A DNA stretch of 64,000 nucleotides from Tetraselmis striata (taxonomy: Eukaryota; Chlorophyta; Chlorodendrophyceae; Chlorodendrales; Chlorodendraceae), in assembly GCA_006384855.1 (NCBI GenBank), contig VCJN01000895.1, positions 1 to 64,000 of the forward strand. The letters are read 5' to 3'. A program made the position numbers and the translations under genes. Positions 8,987-20,574 of this stretch are shown one piece after another (position 1 is the first letter of the stretch; the number at the start of each line of letters is the position of its first letter). The notes beneath the pieces are model-generated. The model was not told the DNA's origin and searched no databases. It saw only the letters and a program-made list of their open reading frames with translations.

Positions 8987-10814
8987 ATAAATGACGCACT
9001 GCTACTGGTGTGAATTACAAAAAGGGCAGTTCCCCAGAATTAGAAAATCAACACAGCAAGCCGCCTAAAAGCGGCCCGCATCCCGCATAAGGCGGGATGG
9101 ATGAGTGATGCGCACACGGTTCAGAGTCCGGGCCACGCGAGCACGTGTGTGTGTGGGTGATCCTCGGACGTGCTGTGCAGCTTCAGCAACGGGATGGGAG
9201 ACGAATCCGCGCCGTCTGATGAGGCAGCGAGCACGCTCTCGAGCGGCCACCAAGCTCAGGACCCCGAGGAAATCTCTTGCGAGCAAGGCCTCCTGGTGAG
9301 CCCGGGTGATGCACCGAGTGCCCCGCGATGAGAGGGCACCCCGGTCCGCAGCCAAGCATGCGATACCACGCACTGTGCGGTGCACCCCCTTGCTCACCTC
9401 ACCCACTGTGCCGAAGACCATGCCCGTGTACTCCGACATATCCAGGATGTCTCGAAGAGGACCCTTGTGTCCGGGCTCTGTGTTGTGCCACGCCGCGTCC
9501 CGCGCAGCCAACCCCCGTTGTATGTCGCCCAACAGGGAGCGCTCAAACCGATCCACAGCTGTGGCCCGGGGCACTGAAGTGTACTTGACCCCGTACCGCA
9601 TAGTCTTGAACTCTAGCAGCGTGGACTTCAAGCTCCGGGGATCATAGCTCCCGGTCACGACGTTGAACGCCGGAAGGGAGAGCTCTGCGTCCGGCACTAG
9701 GTCCTTGAGTTCATCCCGGGGTACGGTGTTGCCGAGAGGCACTGCCTGCTGGAACAAGTCATCCACCTCCCGCCGTACCGCGATACCTAGGTCGTGAACA
9801 CAGTGATCGCGGAAGGCATCTGCGATAGCGTCGTGCTGTACACGCCAGTGAGCGTCTCCAGGCGCCGGGAGGTTCATGAGCGCGTCGCCGTATAGATCAA
9901 CAATGACGGGGTTGTGCTCCGTCGAGGGCAGAATAATCTGGCACCCAACCACCGGGGCCAAGCACGGGCTAGGCAGAAAGAAGTACCCGGCAGCGACCTC
10001 CCGCAGCTCATGCGGAGTCATGGCTGTCCGCGCGGTGGGGATGGCCACTGTCCACATGCCTGACGCCGCGTCGAGCTGGTTGAACAAGATCCGTTCCCTA
10101 CATGTGGCAGGGAGAGCGCACACCTCATTTCGAAGCCGAGAGTTGTTGGCCTGGTCTAGAAATGCCGTCAGCTCCTTTTGCGAGCCCGACGCAGCCTCCA
10201 CTTCCCGCTCCATCTGGCGTGCATCTGCGTCGCCGAGATGGCCAGCAGTAGCCGCTTGGAGGCGGCCCCACGCCTCGCGCATCTCCGCGGCGTAGCTGTC
10301 CGACCCATGAGCATCGTTGAGGAAGTGGTCATACTGGCGGGCGGAAGAATTTGCGTTGAAGCTGCCTCGGCCAAGTACGGACGCGAGCTGTGGGTCGAAG
10401 AAACCAGGGGTGGGGGTGTTGGTGCCGGAGTTCCTAGTCAGGAACCTTGGGAGGATGGCGTTCATGCAGCCGATGAAGGCGGCATCACGAACGGTAGCCA
10501 TGCGGCGGATGCCAGCTCCCTTCAATCGAGTGGGGAGGTGAAGCCTGCTGCGCGCCCTGGCCACTGCATCCTCGCTCAAGGTAGCCACCTCCGCTGCCAT
10601 GGGGTCGGGGTCGTGCAAAAGCTCCGCCAAAAAATCGGTGACCACCGGATTGGTGTCGGTGCCGTACGTGGAGGGATCAAAAGAAACCCCTAGCACCCGT
10701 TCGACCGCCGCGAGGATGGTGGCATCCACCGCCTCCGCAAAGGCCTCCACCTCGGACGGAAGACAATTGCGGAGCCAATACCCCGCCTTGTGTTGCATGC
10801 AATAAATGACGCAC
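8987..10814 (-). mobile_element. 5'-truncated non-LTR retrotransposon with perfect 13-bp TSD
   Basis: The word ataaatgacgcac occurs at 8987-8999 and again at 10802-10814, exactly flanking a 1.8-kb segment that carries one long minus-strand ORF. This is the signature of target-primed insertion. The 5' end (near 10801) falls inside the ORF, so the element is 5' truncated. Its 3' end (near 9000-9010, minus sense ...TTTGTAATTCACAC) is shared with a tiny insertion at 33.4 kb. There is no poly(A) tail. It landed immediately beside a gag-like remnant at 10.83-11.33 kb. Confidence 0.8.
9065..10801 (-). CDS. Retrotransposon pol C-terminal part (post-RT and nuclease-like region), 5' truncated
   Basis: An uninterrupted frame of 577 codons ends at TAG. 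It opens at the truncated end of the element, so the first Met is probably not native. Near the start is RLHLPTRLKGAGIRRM, a wording seen just after the reverse transcriptase in retroelement polyproteins of algae and oomycetes. Towards the C-terminus is TLLEFKTMRYG, which could be the E-x-K half of a PD-(D/E)XK-type nuclease, followed by a VFGTVGEVSKGV segment common in the same proteins. No RT motifs remain. The frame has no stops despite truncation, which argues for a recent insertion. The last third becomes very Arg-rich, perhaps 3' UTR read as protein. Confidence 0.5.
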   Translation of the reverse strand, partial: CMQHKAGYWLRNCLPSEVEAFAEAVDATILAAVERVLGVSFDPSTYGTDTNPVVTDFLAELLHDPDPMAAEVATLSEDAVARARSRLHLPTRLKGAGIRRMATVRDAAFIGCMNAILPRFLTRNSGTNTPTPGFFDPQLASVLGRGSFNANSSARQYDHFLNDAHGSDSYAAEMREAWGRLQAATAGHLGDADARQMEREVEAASGSQKELTAFLDQANNSRLRNEVCALPATCRERILFNQLDAASGMWTVAIPTARTAMTPHELREVAAGYFFLPSPCLAPVVGCQIILPSTEHNPVIVDLYGDALMNLPAPGDAHWRVQHDAIADAFRDHCVHDLGIAVRREVDDLFQQAVPLGNTVPRDELKDLVPDAELSLPAFNVVTGSYDPRSLKSTLLEFKTMRYGVKYTSVPRATAVDRFERSLLGDIQRGLAARDAAWHNTEPGHKGPLRDILDMSEYTGMVFGTVGEVSKGVHRTVRGIACLAADRGALSSRGTRCITRAHQEALLARDFLGVLSLVAARERARCLIRRRGFVSHPVAEAAQHVRGSPTHTRARVARTLNRVRITHPSRLMRDAGRF

Positions 10815-10827
10815 AGTGTTCGGTGCT

Positions 10828-11333
10828 GCCTATTATAGAAGGCGACCGCTACTGCTGCTGTACTCGTAGTGATGCTGTGGTAGCATTCATTCCCTCCTGG
10901 GCTGTGTCATACCGGCACGGTCTAGTGGTCTACCGACTATCTACTGATTTCTATCCGAGTCCGTCAGAAGCTCGGCACGATGAATCGCTCGTTCTCTCTT
11001 GTGCTCGCTCTTGGCAGCACTTTTGCTAGGCGCTCTTGCGCTTACTTGCTCCTTCATCACTTGCTGCTTCTGATGGCGTGGGGTGAGTGTGGTGTCCACG
11101 ACATTGAGGAGGTTGCTCGTCTTTCGCTGTCGGAGCTTCGTATTCGTCACCTAGAGGATTCCATCAATACCGTCCATAACCCTATTATAGTTTCCCGCTA
11201 TGCCGTTAAAGCGGCTTATGCTCCCGAGCAACGTCGCCTTCATGCAGCTGAAGCTACTCGGCACGAGTCTCGCTTGATGGCTCTTGCGGCGCAGCTCAAC
11301 AATGTGATCATCGTGCATGCGATGGCAGCGTGA
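10828..11333 (+). pseudogene. Gag-like retroelement remnant A
   Basis: Low-stringency similarity extends over roughly 450 bp to 34522-34985, including cggcacggtct, a Ser/Leu-rich leader, and a coiled-coil segment reading HLEDSINTV here and its counterpart there, followed by PEQRRLH in both. The coding content is helical and Gag-like, but the two copies have indels and different frames. It is interpreted as the 5' leader and start of ORF1 of a retroelement family, now degenerate. Confidence 0.4.
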
Positions 11334-11611
11334 TATCGCATATATGATATCCTCGTGGAAACCTCAAGGACACATAATACACGTGATGGTAGCGTCTGTA
11401 TATAGACATCGTAATTATCACGCTCGGGGCGCCATGAAACCGGGCGTCTTGCACGTACGCCGTAAAAGTGTAAATTATGGTCGAGCGATACGCATCGTAT
11501 ATGCCATGCCATCTCTTGCTTGGCTTGCAATTGCGCCCGTCCCCCAAGCTTGTCACCCGCGCCGCCCGCCGTGAGTCCAAGCCCAAGTCGGACGTGCGTG
11601 CGGTGCGCGCG

Positions 11612-11619
11612 CGTGTGTG

Positions 11620-11653
<34 letters not shown>
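11612..11653. repeat. (GT)n microsatellite
   Basis: About 18 near-perfect GT dinucleotides are preceded by gcgcgcgtgtgtgt. Confidence 0.9.
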
Positions 11654-11654
<1 letters not shown>

Positions 11655-11725
11655 GATTGGCTGCCCGTGGGAGTCATGTGGAATAAGTGTGGATCGCGAA
11701 AGTCGAAGCAGATGCGCGCGACCGT

Positions 11726-11877
11726 CGGCCGGGCACATGCATGTCATGCGCGCCTTGCTCTGTTTCCACTCTCTTCATGTCCACAGTCCCCGCAGCTCGA
11801 GCCCGGCTCGCTCCTCCCACCGTAAGATGCTCCGAGCACTTCTACTCACCATCACCTCCGCGGTTGAGCCGTTTAGG
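11726..11877. repeat. Direct repeat R1, copy 1
   Basis: It shares cggccgggcacatg, then gtccccgcagctcgagcccg, aagatgctccgagcactt and gttgagccgtttagg with 13742-13922, in the same order and orientation. Function unknown; likely a dispersed-element fragment or LTR-like piece. Confidence 0.75.
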
Positions 11878-13741
11878 TTATGGGCCCTTAGACGTCACGT
11901 GGGCGCGAAAGGGTGCATGGAGAAATAGTCCGTGCGTCTGGCGCACGTCCGGAATCGTTCGAAAAAACGGCCGACGGCTACCACAAGGGCGCCGAAAACA
12001 AGCCCTCACGGAGCATGGAATCACGCTGAGCCTCCGGGACCAGTACACAACCCTCCCGACACCGTATAGGGGTTCCGCCTACCGGCCTGAGAGAGCCAAC
12101 CTCCGGGGCTGCGCTCAGCTGACAAGTCCCCGGGATTTTGTCGAACCGCCGATGTGCTTAGCTATAATATTCAAACATTACCTATTTGATTCGAACACAC
12201 ACTTTGCGTCGAGCCATGCCGTCACACGTCGTGGTTCCACTAGCAATATATCACCGACGTCAGACAGTGAAACGACCGGCGAGCATGCTGGTGGCTTTTG
12301 CTTAGTAGAAGGATCGCCGGACGACCGTCGCGGAGCTACTGTGCGGATCCCCGGATCTTGTACAACGATAACACAGTGGAGCGTTTCAGCGCGGAGCGCG
12401 TCGATTAGAAGCTAGCCAAGATCGTCGCAGCGAGAACAACACGGGAACCACCCAGGCGCCTACCTACCTAGGTCCCGCCTATCACGTCCCGCCTGCCACC
12501 TTCGGCGGAGTGGACGACCGATGTGGTGCTGCTGGCCACTCGTCGACCGCCGCGCGTACAAGGGGAAATTCGAGCGCTCCCAATATCGCAGCACACATCT
12601 CCAGGCAGCCCGCCTACGAGCAGTCTGCGTAGTATGAGCTGCCCGGCTACGGCTACCCAGGCAGGCGCCTACCTACCCAGGTCTCGCCTATCACATCCCG
12701 CACACCGGTCCCACTTACCGGAAGCAACAACGTGGTACTCTTGCCGCCGACACAGGGCCGCGTAGCGGGCATCCACTTCGTCGTGCAGTGCTTTGTGTTT
12801 TGTGCAGTGTTTTGTGATGTGTGCTTCACACAGCGGCAGTAAAACGCCACATGGCGACTTCTTCGCGGACCATGGCGAGAACGCGCATCTACGACACCGT
12901 GCTCGATTTCACCGTGCTCGTCGACACCATGACCCTATGAACGGCAGCTGCGACAACCCTTGCGCCTACTGCGCCGATCTCCATGGCCACCCCGATGCAA
13001 GGCCCGACAAGGGCAGCCAGTGCGGCGGGCGGGCGTGCGAGAACACCATTCAACTTCCGCGCCGCACCCGGCGGCTGCTACTGTTGTTGCATCATCGGCG
13101 AGCGCAGTGGCGACCGCGAGGAGGGCGAGTGCACCCTCCGGATAAGCAGCCCGCCTATGAGCAGCCCGGATACGAACAGTCCAACTACAAGCAACATGTG
13201 TATGAACTGCACGGGCTCCCCCCGAGTGCGTTGGCTGTCTGCCCCTTGGCTTGGAGGCGTGCGTGCGCGATGGGGCTACTAGCGTCGGCGAGACATCGCT
13301 ACTGCTGGGTGCCGGCAGTTCCGCTACCTGCAGCCAACCATGTGCTCCCCCGGCTGCGTTGGCTACCAACAACCCGTGCTCAGCAGCCCCGCCGCTCGCA
13401 GAGAGGTTGCCAGAGAGCATCTTGCGCAGCGCACTGCCCGGCATCGCCCAGGGCACGACGATGCCGCCCGCGCGGCATCATCACCAGCCAGCTCCGGCAG
13501 ATAAGGCAACACGGCGGGGCGACGCTGCAGCATGGAGTGCAGTGCACGCGGGAGCGCCTCGCCCGGAAGCTATGAAGGTAGTTGCAAATGATTACCGCTA
13601 CTATTCGGTGCGGCATTAGCGTCATACTCCGACCATTGTTTCAATTGCACACACCGGTCAGACGGAGATGACCCCCGTGTACAATTGAGAAGGGCTGTTG
13701 GAATCTGCCCGATACCCTAGCACCGGCCGATACCCTAGCAC
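11878..13741. other. Degenerate coding-like DNA, no gene assigned
   Basis: Several long frames are present but none carries a recognised domain. Short Tyr/Gln/Pro-rich pieces recur: a QPAYEQ-type phrase near 12605 and again at about 13146-13192 (QPAYEQPGYEQSNYKQ). The 45-bp phrase beginning ggcgcctacctaccta at about 12455 recurs at about 12664 with substitutions. This looks like a decayed low-complexity ORF bounded by the two R1 repeats. Confidence 0.35.
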
Positions 13742-13922
13742 CGGCCGGGCACATGTCGCGCGCGCCTTTGCGCGCGCGTGCCTGTTTCCCGGCCCGCCCG
13801 GCGCTCTATTTCTACTCTCTTCTTGTCCACCGTCCCCGCAGCTCGAGCCCGGCTCGCTGCTTCATTGCAAGATGCTCCGAGCACTTCCACACACCACCAC
13901 CTCCGCCGTTGAGCCGTTTAGG
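13742..13922. repeat. Direct repeat R1, copy 2
   Basis: Second copy of the repeat at 11726-11877, about 30 bp longer because of a GC-rich insertion near its start. A further tail fragment (gagccgtttgattatgtggc) lies at about 14209. Confidence 0.75.
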
Positions 13923-14342
13923 GTGGTCTGGCGTTCCGTTTCGCACTGACTCTGCAAAACTCGGGCCACAAGCCACACGGAGCATAAGAAAGAAGAGCAC
14001 ACTAGACGAGCGCGTTAGTTTTGCCCTACCACGACGAGTTCCATACTTGGATGCCCTCAACTATTTTCTCCGCCCACTTGCTGGAGTGCGGCCAGTTCCT
14101 CCTGCGGCTTCGAGCCGCCTTCTGAATATGCTTGCGCATGGTGGCATCGGTAGGCTGGCCGGGATACGGTCGTACGGACAGCCGGCGCAAGCCGCCGCGA
14201 GGTCCTTGAGCCGTTTGATTATGTGGCCCTTAGTGTATTAATTAACGGATCTCGTTGTCCAACATGGGCAAGCCGCAAACATTATCGATGGGGTGGAACG
14301 ACGCGATGGCATTGTCAAACGGTTTTCAATAGCGCTGCTCGT

Positions 14343-14364
14343 GGGGGGGGGGGGGGGGGGGGGG
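14343..14364. repeat. G homopolymer, about 22 nt
   Basis: A long mononucleotide run. No coding exon could be tied to either side. Confidence 0.9.
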
Positions 14365-15900
14365 TTCGTCCACTTAGATGAATTTATCACAAAATAAGAC
14401 GATGTACTAGTTGGTTTGCAGAGACGGGACGGACGGGAGGAGTGGTACCTGGGATAGCGTGCTCAGCATGCTTCATGCCCGTGCCGTCCGGTGCCGTTAT
14501 GCCGTAAGTGAAAGCTTTCACGGCGCTGCCGTGTCCGGCCGCCGCAAGATGAGAGACGCGAGACCGCGGTCGTCCGGGCGGGTGTATGTATAGAGTCGGA
14601 ACCTGTCATCGGCAGCTAAGCGAATCAAATCCATCTGCCAACTGTTGCTCCTTACCTTACTGGAACACGAAACGTGCTTGGTAGCCCTAGTCCGTCGAAT
14701 CTTCAGTGTCCTCCACGCACGTATACACGTTCGCCCCTCGCAGTGCCTCGCGTTATATGTTGTTGAGAGCGTAGAGGCGTGCAACAGGCCTTATCCTCGG
14801 CTGACGACAACTTGGCGCACGTCAGATAGAAGCGGAGGGGCGGCCCCTGCGATAGGGGAAGGTCCCGAGGTGGCCCACTCTCCGCGGGAAGTAAGGGTGT
14901 CTCCGCTGGCGGAGAGAATCGCTGTGCCTCCAGATGCCGTCATGGTGGTGGGGGATGGCGATAGTAGTGAAGTGCTGGCTGACTCCAGCATGTTGTGCGA
15001 TGACTCATTGCGATGTAGTGGTCGCTACTGAGGTTGTCATCATCACTTAGCGACTAAGTGATATGGAACCCGGCAAGAAGTGATGCGGCGTAGTATTAAT
15101 ATTGTATATCAATACATTATTGTGATTGCGGTCCATGGCACCTGGGCACCGAGGTCGACACAAATCAGTCATGCATACTGGCGCACAATACCACAACAAT
15201 GTTGTGAACTACTAGAAATATGCAGATGCATCAAAATACAATCAAAAAAATCATGACATGACCGGAAATTATCAATACTGCAGAATACATGCACATATAT
15301 CCTTGTTTGGTTACAGCGGTCGATGAGGTACGATAACGCTCTCTCTTCTATCGGCGACCGTAATGGTGTCGACGCATAGTCAGTCGCACGTTGCGTTGCA
15401 TGACGTCTCATGTGTGACATGCGTGAAAAATCATTGATGAAGCAGATATAATGAATACAATTGACAGACAAGGTTTTGGAAGGAAATATGTCGTTCTGTT
15501 ATAGTTGGAAACCTCAGACCCACCCGGCGCCTATGTTCATATTATTTCCTGCGCCTGTCATTCTACGCAAACATACTGCGCAGCTGCTTGTACTAAAACT
15601 CAGATCATCAGCCTACCCTGCGTTGCCATGCCCTCAGAAACATGTGAACGCTAATCATGCATGCTCATGAGCTGCGATGCATGATGAATTAACGCGCTGA
15701 CGTTGTTATGGCTACTTTGGAGCGTCGCTATCGCCATCGTTCAGATCATCGGGGCAGACCGGGGTGTTGGCGTGAGAGTGCTTCACATAGGAAGCCCACA
15801 TGGTGAAAGCTGAATTAACAATATCATGTCAGTGTCCAAATAAAACATGAGACAACGGTGAAGGGGCAGCTGGGGGGTGGTGCTGACATACCTCAACATA
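14365..15900. other. No gene recognised
   Basis: Only short frames without motifs occur. An AT-rich stretch covers about 15080-15300. Confidence 0.4.
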
Positions 15901-15915
15901 TGTATTGGCGCAGCA

Positions 15916-18900
15916 TCAGCAACTAGCGGCCGTCTCATGCCGCCGACCCCTACCAGCAGTGCTGGTGGATACCGCCTCTGTATAGGTATATGTGACCAGC
16001 ATGCCTTGCACGATGCCGAGTGGGAAGACGAAGTCCGGCCGGAAGACTGCATTCACATCGCCTTCCCATATCCCGGTGGTAAGTGGGGCTGATTGAAGCC
16101 GACTCCCACGGTAGGCATCTCCAATTGCGAAGACAACCGGGAGCGAAGCAAGAGGGTTGTATAGGGCGTAGCACTCTGCCACAACTAAATACCTTATCTC
16201 AACATGGAAGATCTCCTGGAACCTATTATGGTTCTCCGTCTGTTGGCACAAAGTCCACACTGGCTGTTTGTTGAGTAGTTTGCGGGATATAGTAGTCCAG
16301 GGACACAAGGGCTGCACCCCAGAAGAGAACGGCATTGTGGTCCGACCCGCACATTGACGCCCTTCCTCCACTACCTTCGCGCTGACTGCGCGACCCACTG
16401 CATCCTGCCGTGCCTGGCGATTCTTCGCCGCTGCCGATCCTCACACACAGCCTAATTCCCGCCGCCGAGCACGTCGTCAAAGGGAAGCTCCAAATCATGC
16501 GGTCGCATCGCTAGCGCCAACAATCAACAGTGAGAAATTACACACGACTAGTAGTGGGCAGTTGCACACAGGAAGGGGGGGGGGGGCACATGTTCACGAC
16601 CTCGACAGCAAAAGCCCTCTCCGGATTCTTGTGGCACTTGACGATGATCTTCCGGAAGAACCTAACCTATACACAGACCATATAGAAGGATTATCTGTGA
16701 AATGCTCGATGGATACATAAGATGCCTCGTTTGAAGCACAGTGTGTGGAACGGGTGGGGGGGGGGGGGGGACTCACCCCTCTCTCGAGGAACATCTCCAC
16801 CTCACGCGCAGTGCATCCGCAAGCCTTCTTCTGAGTCGCCAACCTGCAAACCAGCACAAATGCTCACATGCCTTGGCAAAGCACTTCAGGTTGGCGACGC
16901 CATCGCCGCGCCGGTTGTCGATGGCCCTCTTGGTCTCCAATATCCGCCCCATGCGGGACGCTTCAGACTCACCAGGCTTGGAATACACAGCAAGGTCGGC
17001 CTTCAGATAGTGACGGCATACATAAGCGAGACGCATGAACGTTGTGCGCCAGTGCTCCGGCAGCTTCTTCTACAGATCACGGCAGAGCGCAAAATCGATG
17101 ATACTGAGTTACTTAGTAGTGACGTGACAACAATCTGGGGACACAAACAGTACATTAGGACTTGTACTAGCACATCTTAATATATGGGTAAATATCATGG
17201 ACTACATGTAATATATAAGTAATATATGTACATATAGATATATGTACATATATATATGTACATATATATATGTATCTATGTACAAAGATAAGTATCTATA
17301 AATATACATACATATATATGCATATGTACATATGACTTACTTCTAGGATGTATGCAGTACGTGCAATCATGGAAGTAGGAAGAAGGGGAGGCGCACTCCA
17401 TTCCCAGATGGGCGTAAGTAAGCATGGAGTCTTGGAAGCTCTCCGCCGTAGACGTTCCACGTATGATGATGGGGGGGCGTCCAAAGTCATTGGTGACCTT
17501 GATGTTCTTCACCCGTTTGTCATATTTCTGTGAGCAACGTGTAGGTACATCATTTGCAGGTCAACGCTGCAACTGTAAGCAACACGCGGGCTGCAGAAAG
17601 GCAAGCAGGCATGCCGGCATGCAAGTATCAAATTTTGAAGAGATTCTTGGACTTGGCCTTGTTGCTACGTGGACCAGCTGGGTGCACCGACACTTCCCCC
17701 ATCCTCATGAGGAAGGTCTTCACTACACCCAAATGAATAGCATGATGTAATGGTAGAGCACGGGAGTTGACTATGATGAAAGTCGCACCCAAAATGTTAT
17801 ACGCAGAGTGTAGATGGGCGCAACCAACTAGTGACTTGGGCAGCTTCCCGTTGGCAGAGGCGCGCTGGAGTGCCTCGAGCTCGGTGTCCGTCAGCACGGT
17901 GCCGTTCACTCCAAGGATGCATGCATGCACACACTGTCGGCCTGGGGCTCGCAGAAATCCCGGATGCACTGCACATGCGCTTCCGTCACCTTTCTCGCCT
18001 TGGTAGCTCTCATTCTCTCGCCAACGGAGATCACTAGGTGGAGCGCATGGTGCCATAGCTGTTGAGCATCCGCTGCAAAGTGCCCCATGAAGCGCACAGG
18101 TCCATCCAAGTGGAGAAGGCACCGCAAAAAACGCAAAGAAAGCTGAATGAAAGCCCATTCCTGTCAATTTGCAATGGCAGGGGTAGTCATTTTGGAGAGC
18201 CCCTCAGGAAGATCTTGGTTTTGCCAATGGTGGGAGCAGAAGCAATTTCCTATGTATGGGCAACGCATGATAACAACCATCACGAAAAACAGGCTGGCAA
18301 GGTGTAATAACAATAACTATGTAGCTGCTATGACAAGACATATGAAAAAGGGGGGGGGGGCGCAGTGGCGCACCATCAACGGGTGCACCGACTACATCAA
18401 CAAGTGAACTACCAGATGCCGCTAGTGCATATGCCGCCGGTACAAAGAGCATGCCAAATGGCAAGGGGGTGTCGTGCGACTGTCGATTGGCATTAAAGGT
18501 GTCCTTCAAGAAAGTTCCAGTATTGGGCGCTTCATGTGGCCCAAGAACCACGAGCAGGATTTTCGAGTTGGTCGCGCCGGCCGCACGGTGCCTGCCGCAA
18601 TAAAGCAGCGACATGCCACAAAGGAAAGGGGGGGTAATCCAGCGAAAATGTTGCAGCAACAGGCTGCAACAACCGAAACAACGGGGAGGGCATTCCCGTG
18701 GCACATTGGCAGCCCGCGTGACGTGCGCAGTCGCGGAGTAATCTTTGAACTTCGTCAGCTGATTTCCGCCGCTGCCAACGACGATGCCAATGATGAGGTT
18801 GGTTGGGTCGCCAATTGCTCCATCAGGAGCCCCCATCAAGGCTCTGCCGAAGTCGGAGTTCAGGAAAGCATTCTTCGACAAATCTTTGCGGTATGGCTGG

Positions 18901-19899
18901 TTCGCGGCGGAGTCGGGGCGCCGCGGCGTCCGGGATATGGCGGCGTTCCGGTACCGGTACGCCTCAAAACCTCGCGACGCCGACGTCGTATGTAGTTTAT
19001 GCCGCCGGGCTCCATGATGATCACTCGGTTCTTGCGAATAATTACGAATCAAGGGGTATTGCAATTCGGGTAGTCAGATTGCAACGCCATGCTCGTCTGC
19101 GCATATGGAACGGTATCATGATGTTCAGCGGAACGTCGATAATGCCACGCAAATACTAATGTGACGTGCGCGGAGTAATGCCTATGTGAGCAACATACAC
19201 ATGGTGATGGGGGGGGGGGGGGGGGGCGAGAACGCACCACTCTCGTGCAACTTCCAACGGCCATCTTGTGTTGAGAAGCTATACTCCTCGTCGAACAACG
19301 TCATCTCGCACGGCGGCGGGTATACATGTTGCCCGCAGCTGCGACACCAATGTCTCTCAAATAAATAAAAGCCAAGACTGATGCCCAACGCCTTCAGCGA
19401 GGCCGCCTCCGTCTTCGGAAACCTCGCGTTGCCCAACGTGACGTGCAAAAAATGCAGTATCTCCTCGCATGCCGCGGTATTCTGCATTGACGCCAAGCAG
19501 ATCGACGAGCACATCCCCGATGCTCGAACGCTTCGGGGCTTACCCAACAACTCGTGGGAGAAGCAGTCCGGCGGATCTTCGTAGCGCTTGTCATCCTCGG
19601 CACCAAGCTCAGGCTCGCCGCCACTACTAACCTTTAGAAGGGCACACAGCACAGCTAGCAACAAGTAGACGGGATAGGGTTCTATCCAAGTGCACCGTAA
19701 AGGCGCGCAATGCGAACCGCAGCAAATGTGTAATGCGACTTACCTCTTTGGCACCGCCTTCAACAGCGCCTTGGAGGCGCGGTTCCCGTTCCTCTTCTCC
19801 CTCATGTTCCTCCTCCTCTCCCCCCGTCTCGTCCCCGTCCATGCCGTTGAGGACGGAGAAAAATCCGTCGGTTCGCGTTCTTCGTCGGCGCCCTCCCAA
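15916..19899 (-). pseudogene. Multi-exon Plavaka/CACTA-like DDE transposase remnant
   Basis: A series of minus-strand coding pieces is separated by introns with sense-strand C-runs (at about 19208, 18350, 16758 and 16577). The first piece is acidic and ends GAKE|GTAAGT near 19733. The second (19630 down to about 19240) starts after a CTAAAG acceptor and holds HWCRSCGQHVYPP, a probable zinc knuckle; it ends at GTGCGT plus a C-run. Later pieces contain FGRALMGAPDGAIGDPTNLI then DGxxLTKF-like GGNQLTKFKDYSATA (about 18800), and LPLHHAIHLGVVKTFLM (about 17720). The phrase order D-x-L-T-K then ANxP then LHxxxLGVVK matches fungal/algal Plavaka-type (CACTA superfamily) transposases. A further ordered piece, TNDFGRPPIIIRGTSTAE, is near 17470. 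Frames are interrupted, so it is probably dead. Family call is by eye. Confidence 0.45.
17196..17335. repeat. AT-rich (TATGTACATA)n tract
   Basis: Imperfect repeats of tatgtacatatatata span about 140 bp within an intron-like part of the transposase remnant. Confidence 0.8.
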
Positions 19900-20574
19900 A
19901 AGGCATCGTCGTCAGCAATAGCCCGACTCTGCTCTGCCCTCCCCTCATCACCGTTTAGGTTTTTAACCCTAAACCGCCCGGTCCTTCGTCACATGACCAC
20001 CAGTTGGGCTCTGAACCATGCCCCCGTCGCTGCCAACCTTATTGTCGATGTCCATATCGCCGCCAGTCCCGTCCGAGGTATTGTCTAAGTATTGATGGAA
20101 ACACAGACGAATTACTAGGTCGCGCACAACCGATAGTTGCATCGCGCGTATTGGAACGGAGCGGGCGACACGCCACATGATTTCCTATTGGTGAAGAGGT
20201 GTGCTGGGTGGGAGGCGACGAATTTGGCTGGGGCGCAAATAAGCATGCGTGTATGGAATATAGTACCATCGGGCAGAAATTGCCGTCGTGATGCCGCACC
20301 CTAACCTTGTTGCTAGTGAGCATGGCTGTAATGACAACCTCGGAGTGATCAAACGACAAGAACATCACGCTGACTCATTGTCCCACATTATTTCATTGGT
20401 CCGGAATGTCCCGCTGTTCTTCGCGCGTGCGGGGTCGACGCGAACGTCGGGTAGCCAGTGCGGCGGATGGTGAGGGGGGCGGAAGGGGGTGTGCAGTCGG
20501 TTCGGGCGAAGACGGGGCAGGGTTGCGATGCGGTGGTGGCGGTCTGAAACTGAAGTGAAGGAAGGGGGGGGGCG

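Noticed and set aside
11687-12415. 242-codon plus-strand frame as a gene
   Set aside because: No motif, biased composition, and its first part lies inside direct repeat R1.
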